Shown: piece by piece, positions 13,802 to 26,500 of the stretch
Numbering within the stretch: the stretch's first letter is position 1
How the letters are laid out: every line of letters starts with the position of its first letter
DNA from: Otis tarda
Taxonomy: Eukaryota; Chordata; Aves; Otidiformes; Otididae
Direction of reading: 5' to 3'
Assembly: GCA_026413225.1 (NCBI GenBank)
Contig: CM048553.1
Location: 44,060,001 to 44,124,000 of the forward strand
DNA length: 64,000 nt
The notes under the pieces: generated by a model
What the model saw: the letters and a program-made list of their open reading frames with translations, nothing else
Database searches by the model: none
Told to the model about the DNA's origin: nothing
Position numbers and translations under genes: made by a program

Positions 13802-14221
13802 CTGCTGCTTACCTGGGGATACGAACTCTCTCCCTGACAGTATGCTGCATGTGAAAGATGGATGCTTGTGAAAAGAAATGCCAAACGTTGTCAAGCCAAG
13901 CATAGAGCTCTGCATTTCAGTGTTGTTCATGAAGCTGGTTGTATGTTATTCACCTTGCTCTGATCATTAGTGATATCTGTGCCCATGCAACAAGGAAGAT
14001 GGCATGGTTGAGCCATAGCACCTTACATGGAGAAAAGATGTCTAATATCTGTGAACATTTTCTAAATTGTCCTTGAATAGCAGCTGAGACTCTCTGTTCT
14101 GATGGCACGGGTGCCTTTGCAGTGGAAAGATCGGCAATAAATGTTACCCAAGCTGATATTTGATTAGCTCAGGAATCGCTGCAGCTAATTCTTGTGAGCC
14201 TTTTGTCTCATGAATTATGAC

Positions 14222-14292
14222 TTCAGGTTTGATCCAGCTCCTACTGAAGTTAAGAGTCTTTCCACTAACGTTTGGGAGAAGCTGGATATAGC
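14222..14292. repeat. Palindromic MITE-like ancient repeat, decayed
   Basis: The left arm GATCCAGCTCCTACTGAAGT and a right arm ending GGGAGAAGCTGGATA form an imperfect inverted repeat around a TCTTTCC centre. The pattern (GATCCAGCTCC...GAAGT...TTTCC...GGGAG.AGCTGGAT) matches a palindromic interspersed repeat I recall from bird, crocodile and turtle DNA. Both arms have decayed. The assignment is by memory of the pattern. Confidence 0.5.
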
Positions 14293-14398
14293 TAGACCTA
14301 CAAAGTCAGTAGTCTTCAGGCAAAACTCCTTTGCTGCAGCTGGAGAGAAAGCAGCCCAAAAACGTTGTAAATATTTCAAGATGGAGTTATATACTTAT

Positions 14399-15045
14399 AG
14401 AATCATAGAATCATAGAATGGTTAGAGTTGGAAGGGACCCAAAGGTCATCTAGTCCAACCCCCCTGCAAGAGCAGGGACATCCCTGACTAGATCAGGTTG
14501 CTCAGAGCCTCATCCAGCCTGGCCTTGAACACTTCCAGGGATGGGGCATCCACCACCTCTCTGGGCAACCTGTTCCAGTGCTCTACAACTCTCATTGTAA
14601 AAAATTTTTGTCTAATATCTAATCTAAACCTAGCTCCTTCTAATTTAAACCCATTACCCCTTGTCCTATCACAACAGGCCCTACTGAACAGTTTCTCCCC
14701 ATCTTTCCTGTAGGCCCCCTTGAGGTATTGGAAGACCGCTATCAGGTCTCCCCGGAGCCTCCTCTTCTCCAGGCTGAACAGCCCCAACTCTCTCAGCCTG
14801 TCCTCATAGGAGAGGTGCTCCAGCCCTCTGATCATCTTGGTGGCCCTCCTCTGGACCCTTTCCAACTGGTCCATGTCCTTCTTGTGTTGGGGGCTCCAGA
14901 ACTGGACGCAGTACTCCAGGTGGGGTCTCACCAGGGCAGAGCAGAGGGGCAGAATCACCTCCCTCGACCTGCTGGCCATGCTCCTCTTGATGCAGCCCAG
15001 GATGCGGTTGGCCTTCTGGGCCGCAAGGGCGCATTGCGCTGACAC
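14399..15045 (-). mobile_element. CR1 LINE, 5'-truncated copy 2 (young-looking)
   Basis: Minus-strand CR1 whose 3' end shows a clean double octamer (AGAATCATAGAATCATAGAA on the plus strand). Inward from it lie a 3' UTR and the C-terminal end of ORF2. Homology stops abruptly at about 15,045, just upstream of the residues [17 protein letters not shown], and the 5' flank is unrelated. The sequence is very close to copy 4 at 34.6-35.7 kb, so the two probably belong to one relatively recent subfamily. Confidence 0.95.
14488..15045 (-). pseudogene. CR1 ORF2 C-terminal fragment, frame still open
   Basis: This is the C-terminal domain of CR1 ORF2 downstream of the reverse-transcriptase catalytic core. 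It contains the blocks [66 protein letters not shown] and EALSNLI before the natural stop. The frame is open over 185 codons without frameshift, which suggests limited age. It has no start context or promoter of its own, because the element is truncated. The apparent initiator is just an internal methionine of ORF2. It is a non-functional fragment. Confidence 0.88.
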
Positions 15046-16595
15046 AGCAGACAGTTTCTTTTTATCTGGACATAAAGAGCATTTCAGCCAACTTCTGGAT
15101 TTTAGATGATTAGAGTAGAGTTTTTAAACCCACAAAATACTGCATTGCAAGCGGCAGATGTGTTCCTTACTACTGCGGGTCAATGTGAAACTCTTAGGGG
15201 GAAAGTTAAAGAGTCTGAGTGAACTTGCCATGTGCCATGTTGATGGACATTCACTAAATGGCTGCATGTTTTGAGGGGATAACTGCAACTTTGCATTTGA
15301 GCATTTTGAAGCATCCATGGGTCAGCAGAACAGTAATGCAGCCTTCCTTGGAATTATTGCATGACTGGACTTGTGTAGTGTGAATGATTGATTCAGAGAG
15401 GCTGAGCCTCCTCCCTGTGCCTGAGAGGATCCTTTAGAGACCCATTTTCTGTGTTTGCTCAAGTTTCCTGGAGAGATTAAATATGTGCAGTGAGGCTATT
15501 ACTAGAACTAGTGGAGGCGGGTGGGAGAACCTCGCAGATCTTCACAGACAGAAAATTACTATCGGTTTCAAGTTCTCCAGCATAAGGACATGTTAGGAGT
15601 GGGCCAAGAACAAAGGCACAAACAGATCTCTGAAATCCTCAAAGGGACCACATGGGTTTTAAGTAAATGAACACTGAGCTACCTGTGTCTAGAAATAAAC
15701 ACACTATATGGGATATAGAAGAAGTATGTGCACAGTGGAGACGACAGGAAATCTAGCTTCCCTATTAGAAGACCTGGCATGGGTCATGCATTGACTGATA
15801 TTAATGAAGAAAAATATATTTTCATTGCTTCCTGGTAACTCTGACTCTGCTGGTTTATTTGTGCATGCTGAGTCTGTGCATGTAAAAAGGACATTTTTCT
15901 CTATCTTTCTTCACCTTTTCTTCTCTTCAGTAGACAAATCTGGCAAGGGATTACTGCCTTTACCTCTGCTTCTGCATGACCTCTTCTGAGAACAAACACT
16001 GTATGCGAAAGCTTTCCCCTGCAAATTTTTATAGCTTTACTAAAAATATTGTACACACACACTTAAAAAGACGTCTTATCAGCATAAAATAATGTGGAAG
16101 CCCTTTTAGACTAAATTACTCTTGGAAAAAACATATCCTTCCTCTCCTCACACAACATCAACACATACCATTACTACGCATGCGTTCCTGTCTTGAGTCC
16201 AACCACGTGTACTGCTACGTATTGAAATGTCTGTACATTAGACAGTTACTTACTTTGAGCAGCCTCAAAAATTACAAGCAAATTTTTAAGCACATTCTGT
16301 GCTTCGTCCTTAAGGCTCGGTTCCTGTTATCCATCAAGTCTGTTTTAAAATAGGACACATTTTTGGTACTGCAAAGTCAATAGTGCTGGAAAGTTGGCAG
16401 GTACCCTTGTTTAAACAACATTCCGAAGTAGTCTCCTGGCAGGTGTTTCCAGAGTACTTTGAGTACAATTCTTTGGATGGGATATCTGCCAAAGTACATA
16501 GCAACAGGGAAAAAAGTGTTTTCCTTTTACCACAGTTGGGACAGTGCAGTGTTTTAGATGCTGCGCTGTGCATCCATTTCAGGAGCTTATTTTGG

Positions 16596-16689
16596 CAGAG
16601 GGTCAGATCCTATACAATGGTAAAATACACAGCATCTTCCTGCCTGTTTAATGCAACTGAGCTCTAGCATACCAGCTGGTGGGTTATCT
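16596..16689. repeat. Possible palindromic ancient repeat, very decayed
   Basis: GTCAGATCCT on the left, and GAGCTCTAGCATACCAGCTG further right, are reminiscent of the arms of the same palindromic repeat class as the copy at 58.2 kb (GATC.T.CAGCTGGT..AAT...). The pairing of the arms is poor, so this is tentative. Confidence 0.3.
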
Positions 16690-18162
16690 TCCTGGCAATG
16701 GGCCCACCTCTGACATGCCTCTTGCGCTGATCTAGTCTTTCAGCTATATAGAAACCCTCTACCTTAGGACTCCCTACTATAGACCATCATGCTGCAAGGG
16801 TTTCTTCAAGTTCAGAACAAATGTTCATTTCATAGCTGGCCACAAGAACAAAATGGGAAGGGCGGGTGAGGCAGGAGAGGGATTGGAGAAGCCTTGTCTA
16901 CCTGGCACTGATTTCTGTTACAGCTGAACCTAGCTTTGCTTAATTGAAACCTGTCCTTTAGATCTGAAAAACACACGACTGGTTTTATAATCCTTCTGGC
17001 AGCCTGTCCACTTCTCAGTATGTGTTCTAGACCTAAAATTACCCTCTGTATCATCCATGCAGAAATAGTCTCTTAGATATGTATACTCTTAGATACATAC
17101 AAGCGCCCTCTGACCTAAAATAGTAACAGGTATGTGGAACAGTAAACAGACATGAAAGGCTAAAGGAAACATTAACTAAGGGATATGCTGTTTTGAAATT
17201 TAAACTTTAATGCTATGCTGAAATAAGCCCTGTTCAAAGACATGGTCACAGCGTGTTTGTTTGTTAAATGGGTACTTAGTAGTTTAATGCAAGAGCTGCA
17301 GCCGCAGGTGACCTGCACTCAAGCAGCCTTGGCACAGGTTATGGAGAGTGCTTTATGGCACAAAACTCATTTCCAAAATAAGGACTTTCATCTCAAATCT
17401 GATTCTAGCACTTGGTTATAAAGAAAAAGACCTGGATCAAACCAAAGTATTTGCATTTTCCTCGGTGTGTAGACTGGCTAATGCAAAAGTTCCAGATGTG
17501 ACCTACTCCCATCACTTCAGAAACTTCCACCATTGAAGTGACTACATAAGCATCCATACTGACAGGTATTTCACGTGAGCGGTTACTGTGCATGTGACAC
17601 AACTCCATACTGCTTCCTTACTCACCTGCCCCACTGCCTGTATAGTGAGCTACTGATACCTTCACCTCTCTCATTTGTGACTTCTACAATTTGGCGTAGG
17701 TGCAGAAACCTGTAGTATTCTGTAAGCTGCAAGTGATGATATCATGTGGTAAATACTTCAAGAAGAAAAGTAGGGTGGGTGGTAATGTTTTTCTCTTCTA
17801 TTTTGTAAAAATCTCTATTTCTCTATTGAAATTGTCTGGCACAGAATTTCCAGGTTGCTGGAGCAGACTGCCATCAAATCCAGCTGGCCTGGCTACATAA
17901 TGTGTGTACTGGCGAGGACTGTCCCTTGTCCTTTGTAACTGCCAACCTTCCTGTTTCACTGAGCCTGTCCTGTTTCCCACCCAAAATTCACCTTAGCCTG
18001 AGCCAGAGGCAGGCTTTTCTATAGGGCCTAGGCTTCTCTAGGGAGCTGTGACTCCGTCTGCCTTCCAAACTAACTTTAAAGCTCTCCTGTTGTGAATATT
18101 TTATAGGTGACTATTTCCATTACTTTTCTTTGCCTTTTACATGTAAGTGGAAGGAGGAGCTT

Positions 18163-18257
18163 GTTTTTATTATTGTCTGTTAAATAATAGAGCCTAGGCA
18201 TACGCATATGGACAGGGATGCTGTGGCACTAGGCACTGTGAACACAGTAGAACACAG
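18163..18257 (+). repeat. Ancient amniote repeat fragment
   Basis: The succession TTTTTATTATTGTCTGTTAA, then AATAGAGCCTAGGCATAC and GCACTAGGCACTGTGAACAC resembles a common archosaur/turtle repeat of the form 'TATTATTTGTATTA..AGCACCTAG...GTGCTAGGCACTGTACAAACACA'. It is diverged and probably a MIR/L2-type tail. The call rests on remembered resemblance. Confidence 0.5.
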
Positions 18258-20959
18258 GCAGCTCAGCATCAGACACCTCCCTCTCCAGGTCTAAGGGGTA
18301 GAGGAGCAGGAGAGCACAAGGACACAACTAAACACTATAGGGTGGCATGGTAGGACTGAGCAGCTCTGCTCTTATTACACTGTGCGATTATGAGCATTGC
18401 GGTAAACGAGTTTTCAGCAGGCTTTAGAAGAAAAACTGTCCAAAACTGTTATCACTTCAGGGGATCCCAGCCCAGATAAGAGATTTAAATGCTGTTACTG
18501 TATGGGAGTATGGGAGAGCCTGCAGTATGCTTTCTTCTAATAAGTCCTTAATAAATTGTTCTATATTACTATGTGTAATAACTGTTTTAAAGAATGAGAC
18601 AAAGAAACATGAAACAAAGAAAATGCACAATGAATCCAGAGGAATTGGATATTAAAGTTCTAGTTTTGATGTTTGACTTACAAAACTGCTTCACAGTGGT
18701 ACACATAGATACTTTACTATTACTGGGGCATTATACCTGCATTAGTTGAGCGTCCTTTTCTCTTGCTTTGTAGGCATAACCTAGCTGTCAATCATTTAAT
18801 ATTCTCAGAGGGTGACATTCACTCTGATGCTGGCTCTGTCCCCAGGGAAAAAAGTAACCAAAGAAGGTAAATATAAATGCTTTAAGTCTGAGTGAAGCAA
18901 AATTTGAGTGAATATCTCCAGAAATGTTTGTAGTATTGGCCAGTTTTTGTTGCTCAGATTAACAATAGAGTGAAGAATACCAGTACTTCTCGTAAAAAAA
19001 AAAAAGCTATATTCTGAGTCGCTGTTGGAATTCTAAGCATTTCCAGGTGTTGTGCATGGTTTACAATAGCAAGGATGGAAATTTTCCCAGTCTCCTTTTC
19101 CTTTTTCTTTTGACTGTTTCTATGCTTGTGAAGGATATTAGACTGACAAGCCTAAAGAATATTCATTTGTCTTGCCACAGATCTTACACACTCTTGCATG
19201 GCTTTTCCACTCTGCCCTATGATTATATTTCTCATTTTACTTAATTTCTTTATGTTGGAGCTGTCTGCCTTCTCCAGGTAACGGAGTAAGACCATCACTA
19301 TTTTCCATTAAAAAAAAACCTTATTCTGTTCAAGTTGCATAAATCCACCATGCACATCAATGTGAACACAATAACTTTCAGTGATGATGATGATTTCCAG
19401 TCATTACCAGAGTATGCTAGATAAAGGCTAGTGGCCTAAAAAATTCAGAATTACTTTATTAATCCCATAAATCTCTCTGTTCCTCAGTGAGAAGGTGGAC
19501 ATGCTGCATCTGACAAGTAGTCAGGCTGATGGAGATTCCTGTTCAAGGAGATAAAGAATTTTTGATTCCCCAATCATTTGGCCTAGGTATGTATTTTCAA
19601 ATAACTTGCCTTTCTGGGATTTCCTGAAAACTATTACTTTTGAAGAAGCTTCTTTTAGCTAGTAAGTGCTACTGTTGGGAGGGCGCATTATTGGTGTAGT
19701 TTTTCTTAACAAAAATCTTTAAACATATGTGATCTCTCCAATTTGCTTCAGTCAGACAGGGACCTAGAGATGGAGCTTTGGAAACGGCAATGGAAATTTT
19801 GGAAGAAGGCATTTCAGAGGTTTTCCAAACCTTAGGGGACATAACTGCCATTCTTACAAATATCTTTTGAAAGAGGAATGTTCCTGAGTATTTTACTTCC
19901 CTTACATTTCTGGATGTAACTTTATTCCAATGCTGGCATAGCTTTCTCTACAGTGGGCAAAGATCTTGCAACCAAAATGTAATTTCTGTGAGTGTGGTTA
20001 CAACATGCTTCCTCTACAGAACCTGACCAGGAAAAGAGGGAGGAGTGTGCTGAGCAATCAGTGTGGGTTTGGTTTTTTTTTGCCCAGAATGCTAATGCCT
20101 ATCATGGTCTTTGAACAGTCACTTCTAAAATTTGTGGGAGTTTATTAGTAGCACTGCCAAATTACCAACAAGGATTCAGTATTAAATCAACTGTTCAAAC
20201 TGCGAAGAAATCACTGTATCTTCTCCTCTGTTGAGTGCAAGCTGGATAACGGTAGTTCAGTGGACTTTTTCCTGTAAAAAAAGTAGAAATCACTAAAAGT
20301 TTTAGAACAAAATGTTTTCTAAACCTAGCTGGATGGTCACCAGGTTACGGAGTTGGAGGCAGATTTCAGATCCCTGTTTGTTTGGAGCTGTATCTAGACA
20401 CAGCTTCTAAATCAACTTATCAGCACACCTCCGTGGAAGAGATCCGCTGTCTCATCAGCATGTGCTGCCGTAGCATTCAGCTGCCAGAAACCCAAGTATC
20501 AGTTCTGACACATCCTATTTCCTTTACTCATCTAACTAACTGAAATATATCCAGAGCTCTATCCTTTGTATTTTGTGACCAATTAATACAGGGGATAGAA
20601 GAAAAACAACTGACTGAGTAGTCTGTTCCATTGCAAGGAACACAGACTTGGAAATCTCAGCCCATCCAGGACAGAAATATGGAACAACAAAATTTAAACA
20701 TAGGAGGGACAAGAAAGAAGTAATGCATTAAGAACTACCTGTTGGAAGGCAACTCACTTTCTAGCAAGACAAGAGGACAAGGCTAGGAAGGCAAAAGAGA
20801 TTCCAGATCCTTTGGAAGGGTGCTGTGGTCAGGACTCTCAGGAAAGGATTCTCAGTGAAGACACTAAGAGATCATGTATGTAATGTGGACTCTTTTCTTA
20901 CAGGCTGTTGTCTCCTGAGCTTTGTCAATAAGGCACCTCATTTTAACAGTTATTACAAC

Positions 20960-20985
20960 TGTGTTCTCTTTTGTGAGAGAACACA
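20960..20985. repeat. 10-bp perfect hairpin
   Basis: TGTGTTCTCT (20,960-20,969) pairs perfectly with AGAGAACACA (20,976-20,985) across a 6-base loop. It is short and may be a chance occurrence. Confidence 0.65.
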
Positions 20986-23140
20986 TCTCATCTAGTTCTA
21001 GCTATTGTTTTAAAAATAACTGCAGAACAATTTCTATATGCAAGCAAGAATTGCTAGGCCTGAAATGGCCACTCCCTCCTAACATCTAAAATACCAGACA
21101 CAGTCAAATGATTGTCTATTTTTCCTTTCAGAAGACATTTAATGATTATAAAGCAATAATGATTAGACATGTCCTTTTGTATTGTAAAACCTGTTACTAT
21201 TTCAATGTTAATCCTCAGCTTCTAACTTGCTGAATAAAAGTAGTATGTATATTTCCAATATATTCTTCTCTTTTACATATTTATTTTTCAGGTATATTGT
21301 AGCAAATAAATTCACTAATAGCATTCTTAGAAACTATGAATTTTAATTGCATATTAAGGTTCATCTGCAGAAAATAAGTTTTTGACTAGTGAAACCTAAT
21401 TTTTAGACAAGATAATCTCAAATAATCATATTTCAGCACTGTAAATAATTCCATCTCAGCTCAAAATTATTGCCATGCAGCAGACCACCATCATGCTTTT
21501 AAACCAGTGCTGAGCAGAGTTAAATAAGTTACTGCAAATAGCCACTAGTTGTTATTCTGCCACAGAACAGGAAAAAATACTCTGTGGTCAATGTATCCAA
21601 ACCAGACTAATCCACAGCCTTTGAATTTTAAATATTTAATATCCTTACTCAACTGTCTGCAAATGATGCAATCACTGAACGTTGAAAAGCATAGGCATTG
21701 CAGGAAAATTGAAAAGTGCTCACAGATTTTTTTCCAAAATTTTTATTTCGTTGAAGTATGTGATGTGTTGCAAATTATTTACCAGTTCTGCTAATGAGAG
21801 CAAGAGAGAGAATAAAAGGAAAGTTGTAAAACAACTTAAAAATAGAAAATGGAAGTATCTTTGAATGTCTTGGGCTACAGTGTAAGGAAGAGATTTGTGC
21901 ACACAGATCAGGCATCAACTGGTGCAGCAAACCATGTAAGATGGAATTCATATCATATCACTTCAGTCATCTGAAAAGTAGATGTTTCATTTAGTAGCAG
22001 CCTCAGTTCACTCTATAGCCAGTGGCAAGGAGGCACCTCCTGGAAAAGTCACCCTTTTCAGAAGGGTTGAATACTCCTCCACGCTGATTACAGGGGAAGC
22101 CTCAGTACCAGCTCGGTAGCCAGATAACAAACTATTTTTCAGTAGGTTAGTGTTAGGTAAGATGAATCCTGCTTACAGGAGGGTCTAGCTTCCAGTCAGA
22201 GCCAAAATTACAGTTTATTGTGTGCAGTAAACACGTTTACTTTATGCAAACAGTTCTTTGTCACAAGAGTCTGTGGCTGGTAAGAGCCAAACACATTTGT
22301 GACATCGTTGCTGTGTCCCTGGAGTGGTTCTTGCTCTGCAAAGCACAACAGCCCTGGGCAGCACTGGGAAAGAGCAACTCCAAGAACAATGGGCTTGTAG
22401 CTGAGCCACGCACAAATGACGAAAGGAAGCCATTTATCATCTCTAGGCCATAATGGAGAGCCACTTCCTATTAATTAGAGAAACACAGAAATTGAAAAAA
22501 AAAGAAAACAAGAAACTTACGTAATATAATCTCAGAGCTGGCTGATTTGCTAGTGTAAAACACAGGGTGGAAAAAAAAAAGGCTGATAATGTGGAACAGT
22601 AGGGCATGACTGCTGATCTCACAGAAAAAACATGCGGAAAATACTATTCAAAACACTGGCAAAATGACTTCATGTGAAAGGCAGATTTCTTCTTTTCCAG
22701 TGGGCAAAATGTTCCAAAGCAACCTTCATGCATCCGCCTGTGTCTTCTTTCCATTAGCAGGCGTGCAGTCGGCTTGAGTGTTGAAGTGCTAAATGGGCAG
22801 TGTTTGGTTCACATAAAGTGTGTCTTTGTCCTAGATTACAAATCTGTTGCATTGCATCTGAGATATTTTTTCTCTCTTGAGCCCTGACTGTAAGGCTGGG
22901 AGCATTTTCTGTGGTTTTGAGGGTTTGAGGGGCAAATGAAAGTTCCTTATCAGATGCAGTCACTCACCTCTAGCTCTCTAGACCCAAATGGTCACAGAAA
23001 CAGAATTAGCAGCAAGTGTGGCCAGTCTCTGTTTTTTAAAACCGAAGTCTGGAGCATAAGCAATGACCTAGGGACACTAGTAACCTCTTACAGTTTTTAT
23101 TATTTTCATAGTAGTTAAGAATGACTGAAGAAATAGGCAT

Positions 23141-23556
23141 TAGAATCATAGAATCATAGAACAGTCAGGATTGGAAGAGGCCTCTAAATGTCATCTAGTC
23201 CACCCCCCCTGCAAGGAGGAGAGACATCTTCAACTACATCAGGTTGCTCAGAGCCTCAGCCAACCTGGCCTTGAATGTTTCCAGGGATGGGGCATCTACC
23301 ACCTCTCTGGGCAACCTGTGCCAGTGTTCTACCACCCCCATAGAAAAAAAAATTCTTCCTTATATCTAGTCTAAATCTACCTTTTTTTAGTTTAAAAATA
23401 TTACCCCTTGTCTTATCGCAACAGGCTCTGATAAAAAGTTTCTCCCCATCTTTTTCATAAGCCCCCTTTAGGTACTGGAAGATCACTATAAGGTCTCCCC
23501 AGACCTTTCTCTTCACCAGGCTCAACAACCCCACTCTCTCAGCCTTTCTTCATAGG
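23141..23556 (-). mobile_element. CR1 LINE, 5'-truncated copy 3
   Basis: Minus-strand CR1 fragment of about 415 bp. The 3' octamer tail (TAGAATCATAGAATCATAGA on the plus strand) is followed by the usual 3' UTR and only the last 100 or so codons of ORF2, where GLLSLVKRKVWGDLIVIFQYLKG-type residues are still readable. The frame is damaged near the end (a run of A residues and a shift before the HWN..LPREVV block). It is more diverged than copies 2 and 4 and therefore older. Confidence 0.93.
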
Positions 23557-26500
23557 AAGAAAGACAGTTCAGGTAGATTTAAAAAAATAAAACAAACCCA
23601 CCCATTGTAAAAGGGCAATTGTAAAACAAAGGCAATTTACAAGATGAAACTCCCCTTCTTTTTCATGTACAGCAAAGAAGGTTTAACAGTGATTGCTTTA
23701 GGAAGAGATAGTATGTTGCACTAAAATAAGAGATATCCAGTATTTTGCATGGAAGTATAAGGTTGTCAGTATAAGGTGGTTTAGTAGCTCCTAAAAGTTT
23801 AGGTAGAATTTCTACACATGGTTGTGAATTCTGGCTCCCACTATTACACACTCAAGCACTACACTCTTTTGCTGTTATTGGCAGGAAAATGGGTTTGACA
23901 GGCTGATCAGAGGCTTGAGAAACAAAACTGTTGGCCTCTGTTTCTCATGCTGTTCTTCCTGCCCTCACAAAATCTATGGTAAGCCTGGGCACTGAATTAG
24001 ATCCCGCACATGCTGGGAAATGAATAGCTAATAGAAAGAGACTTCAGACATCCCTTTGGAGATGAACATGGTCTTCTCCTGAACCAACATCTCTCCATCA
24101 CTTCAATGGAGTTAAATGTGCCACATCAGCACTAATTGTGCTACCACAGTCTCTGTCATCTCCTTCCTTCCTACCAAACCTATGCTTCCTATCTGTCTAT
24201 TTTTGGAAACATCAGAGCAAAGACAAAACTGAAGTTTTAACCCTTGCCCAATACAAAAAAGCTGCAGAGTCCTTTTACTCTGGATACTAGGTGCTTGTTT
24301 GAGCATTGGTCTATTATTTTGTTTTTAGTTGCCAGTTTCTCTGACACCTGGTGTTATGGCTCAGAGGCACCTTCTAATTCCTTGACAAGCCTAATGGCTA
24401 AATGAATTGTTCTATTGCTCGTAACTCCTACATGTACCATCTTGCCTCGGTAGTGGTATCATCTGGCTTAAAGTAGTATGCTTCATGTAAAAGCAAACAA
24501 GAGGGCCCAGTTTTAGGCAACAGTATTGTTGTTAGGCCAGGCACTACGCTGACTCAGAGGTAGCTTTCATTGGCTTTTGCTTCTTTTTAAAGAGCTGCGC
24601 AGATGCCATAGCAACTGACCCAGGCTAAGAGAGGCAGGCTAGACATTGCTAAATGAGGCTTTGAGCTTTTTAGTGCAGTTCACTGGAGAATAACCTGACA
24701 TCCATATATGTGACACACAATTAGGCTTTTAAAGTATTCTTTTTCATTGAGAAAAAGGTTTTGTATCATTTCTGGCCTGAGGCAAAACAGCCTTAGCATT
24801 TGCAAAGGCTCTAAAGCTTGTTGATATTTGACTAGTCCCTATCACTTCAGCAAACCAAGCGTAGGAATGGCATAAGGGATACGGAGTGTATCAGGAGTTT
24901 GCCTTTTTCTGTTATTCATATAGGAAACATACACTGCACAATAAAACTTTATTCTGAGTCATGGCATTTACCAAGAATAGATCTAAGAGCTGCAATAGTC
25001 CAGCAAGAAAGGCAGGAAAGTCAAAGATGGCACACAGGCATTTTTTTCATGCTATGTGGTCTATAGCTAGGAGCAACATCATAAAAGAGAGATCTGTAAA
25101 AGGCAACACCTCCCTGCTTCTGTTTAAATCTAAACTGAGCTGGAAATCAGTCTTATAAAAAATTGAGATGCCATCAGTAAAACTTTCTCTTAGAGGTGCA
25201 ACATATCCTGGATTCTGGTGTATTTTTACTAGGCAGGTTTTAATCTCTGTTTCAGGGGAAGAAAATTACATCCTGATGCAACTTTTTCAGACAGGTTGCT
25301 GCCTCCTGACATAGAACACTGGACAAAATACCATATTGCCTAGAGAAGGATATTTTTGTAATGTAAATTGTGCCCCACATTTTCTCTTAAGAAAATGTTC
25401 TTCTCTCTCTCTCTTTCATTTTTAAAACAGCTGAAAATATGGCATGTACCTTAATACAGGGTTGAAATCTTAATCCTAGTTTTATGAGGTCTATGAAACT
25501 GATACGTATTGTGCAATGTGGGAATTAATCCCAGGTGACCGCTAGGCAAGCCTGGTGTCTCTAGTTATCAAGTGCTAGTCCCCTACAAGTACGTGTGTGA
25601 TGTGTGTGTTTTCCAGTGTGTACAGTGTATTATGTGTTACAATTTAATGAGATAAAGACAAGTGGAATGTGCACACTTAATCAGTTCAAATGATAGTATT
25701 TCCTAACCCACATCACCAAGAAAGGCTTGCAGCTGTTCATGCTCATTCCAGTGAATAATAGCTTTCAAAGAAAAATGAACCATGAAAAATAGTAGAAATC
25801 AAAATGTAATTAGAGGCAACCAATAATTATTTTGTCCTAATTACAGCAGTGCAATTGTCCTTCTTTCAGAGAAAGAACTCCTGGGAGAATTTTGCCCACT
25901 GGATTGTTTTGGGGAAAAAATGAAAAACCTGTATTTTTTGTCCATTTCCTCTTGTGTGGTTTCTTCCTTTCTCATAAAGGCTGTCAGGTTTATGTTATTT
26001 TAATTTCATTGTCTGGGAACATGTTAGCTGTGATATGGAAGTGACAAAGAGAAACTGAGTTTCTGAAATCTTACAGAAAAATCTGGGAAAGCTTTAAGAG
26101 ACCATGCTCTCTGTCTCTGTAGAAAATAGTAATTTATCATTTTCAAGGGAAATTGTTTAGGAGGTATTTGAAACTAGTTTTATGGAGTGAGGTGCATTAG
26201 TTTATCTATTTTGAACTTGGTGGATTGTACTTGTTTCTCTGAATTAGATCTACCCACTCTCTTTGCTCCTCATCCTTCATATCCCCTTTCCAGGACATGT
26301 TTTTCTAGTGCCTGTTTTAGCTCTTTGCTGGATTGTCCGTATGCTGAACAAAGTTCTTTTTTTTTCTGCTCTCATTCTTCTCCACTGTTGTCTTATGTTT
26401 CCTTTCCTATAATAAACTATTTAATCCTGTGGGTTTTCTAGCTGTTTTACATATACTCTGGCTGTCTTCTGTGGGGTTTGTCCTTCCATTTCAGATCTTT

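Larger units (their letters stand above)
2079..14397. other. 12-kb gene-free stretch with small repeats
   Basis: I see no exon I would defend. All open frames are under about 120 codons and without recognisable domains. What can be pointed out is listed separately: an ancient repeat tail near 3,200, a 24-A tract at 6,257, a CAAA microsatellite at 8,019, a perfect 15-bp hairpin at 8,292, a T17 tract at 10,456, a 23-bp tandem duplication at 13,761 and a palindromic element just before the second CR1. The rest is unassigned AT-rich DNA. Confidence 0.6.
15046..23140. other. 8-kb gene-free stretch
   Basis: No coding exon is recognisable. Open frames are short and featureless. Separately listed are a possible palindromic repeat near 16,600, an ancient repeat fragment near 18,200 and a 10-bp hairpin near 20,970. 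The remainder is AT-rich unassigned sequence. Confidence 0.6.

Noticed and set aside
17102-17115. AAGCGCCCTCTGACC, resembling part of a CTCF site on the minus strand (also AAGCGCCCTCT at 49,970-49,980)
   Set aside because: Only the AGAGGGCGC core fits. The upstream half of the CTCF consensus is missing in both, so they are not callable without binding data.
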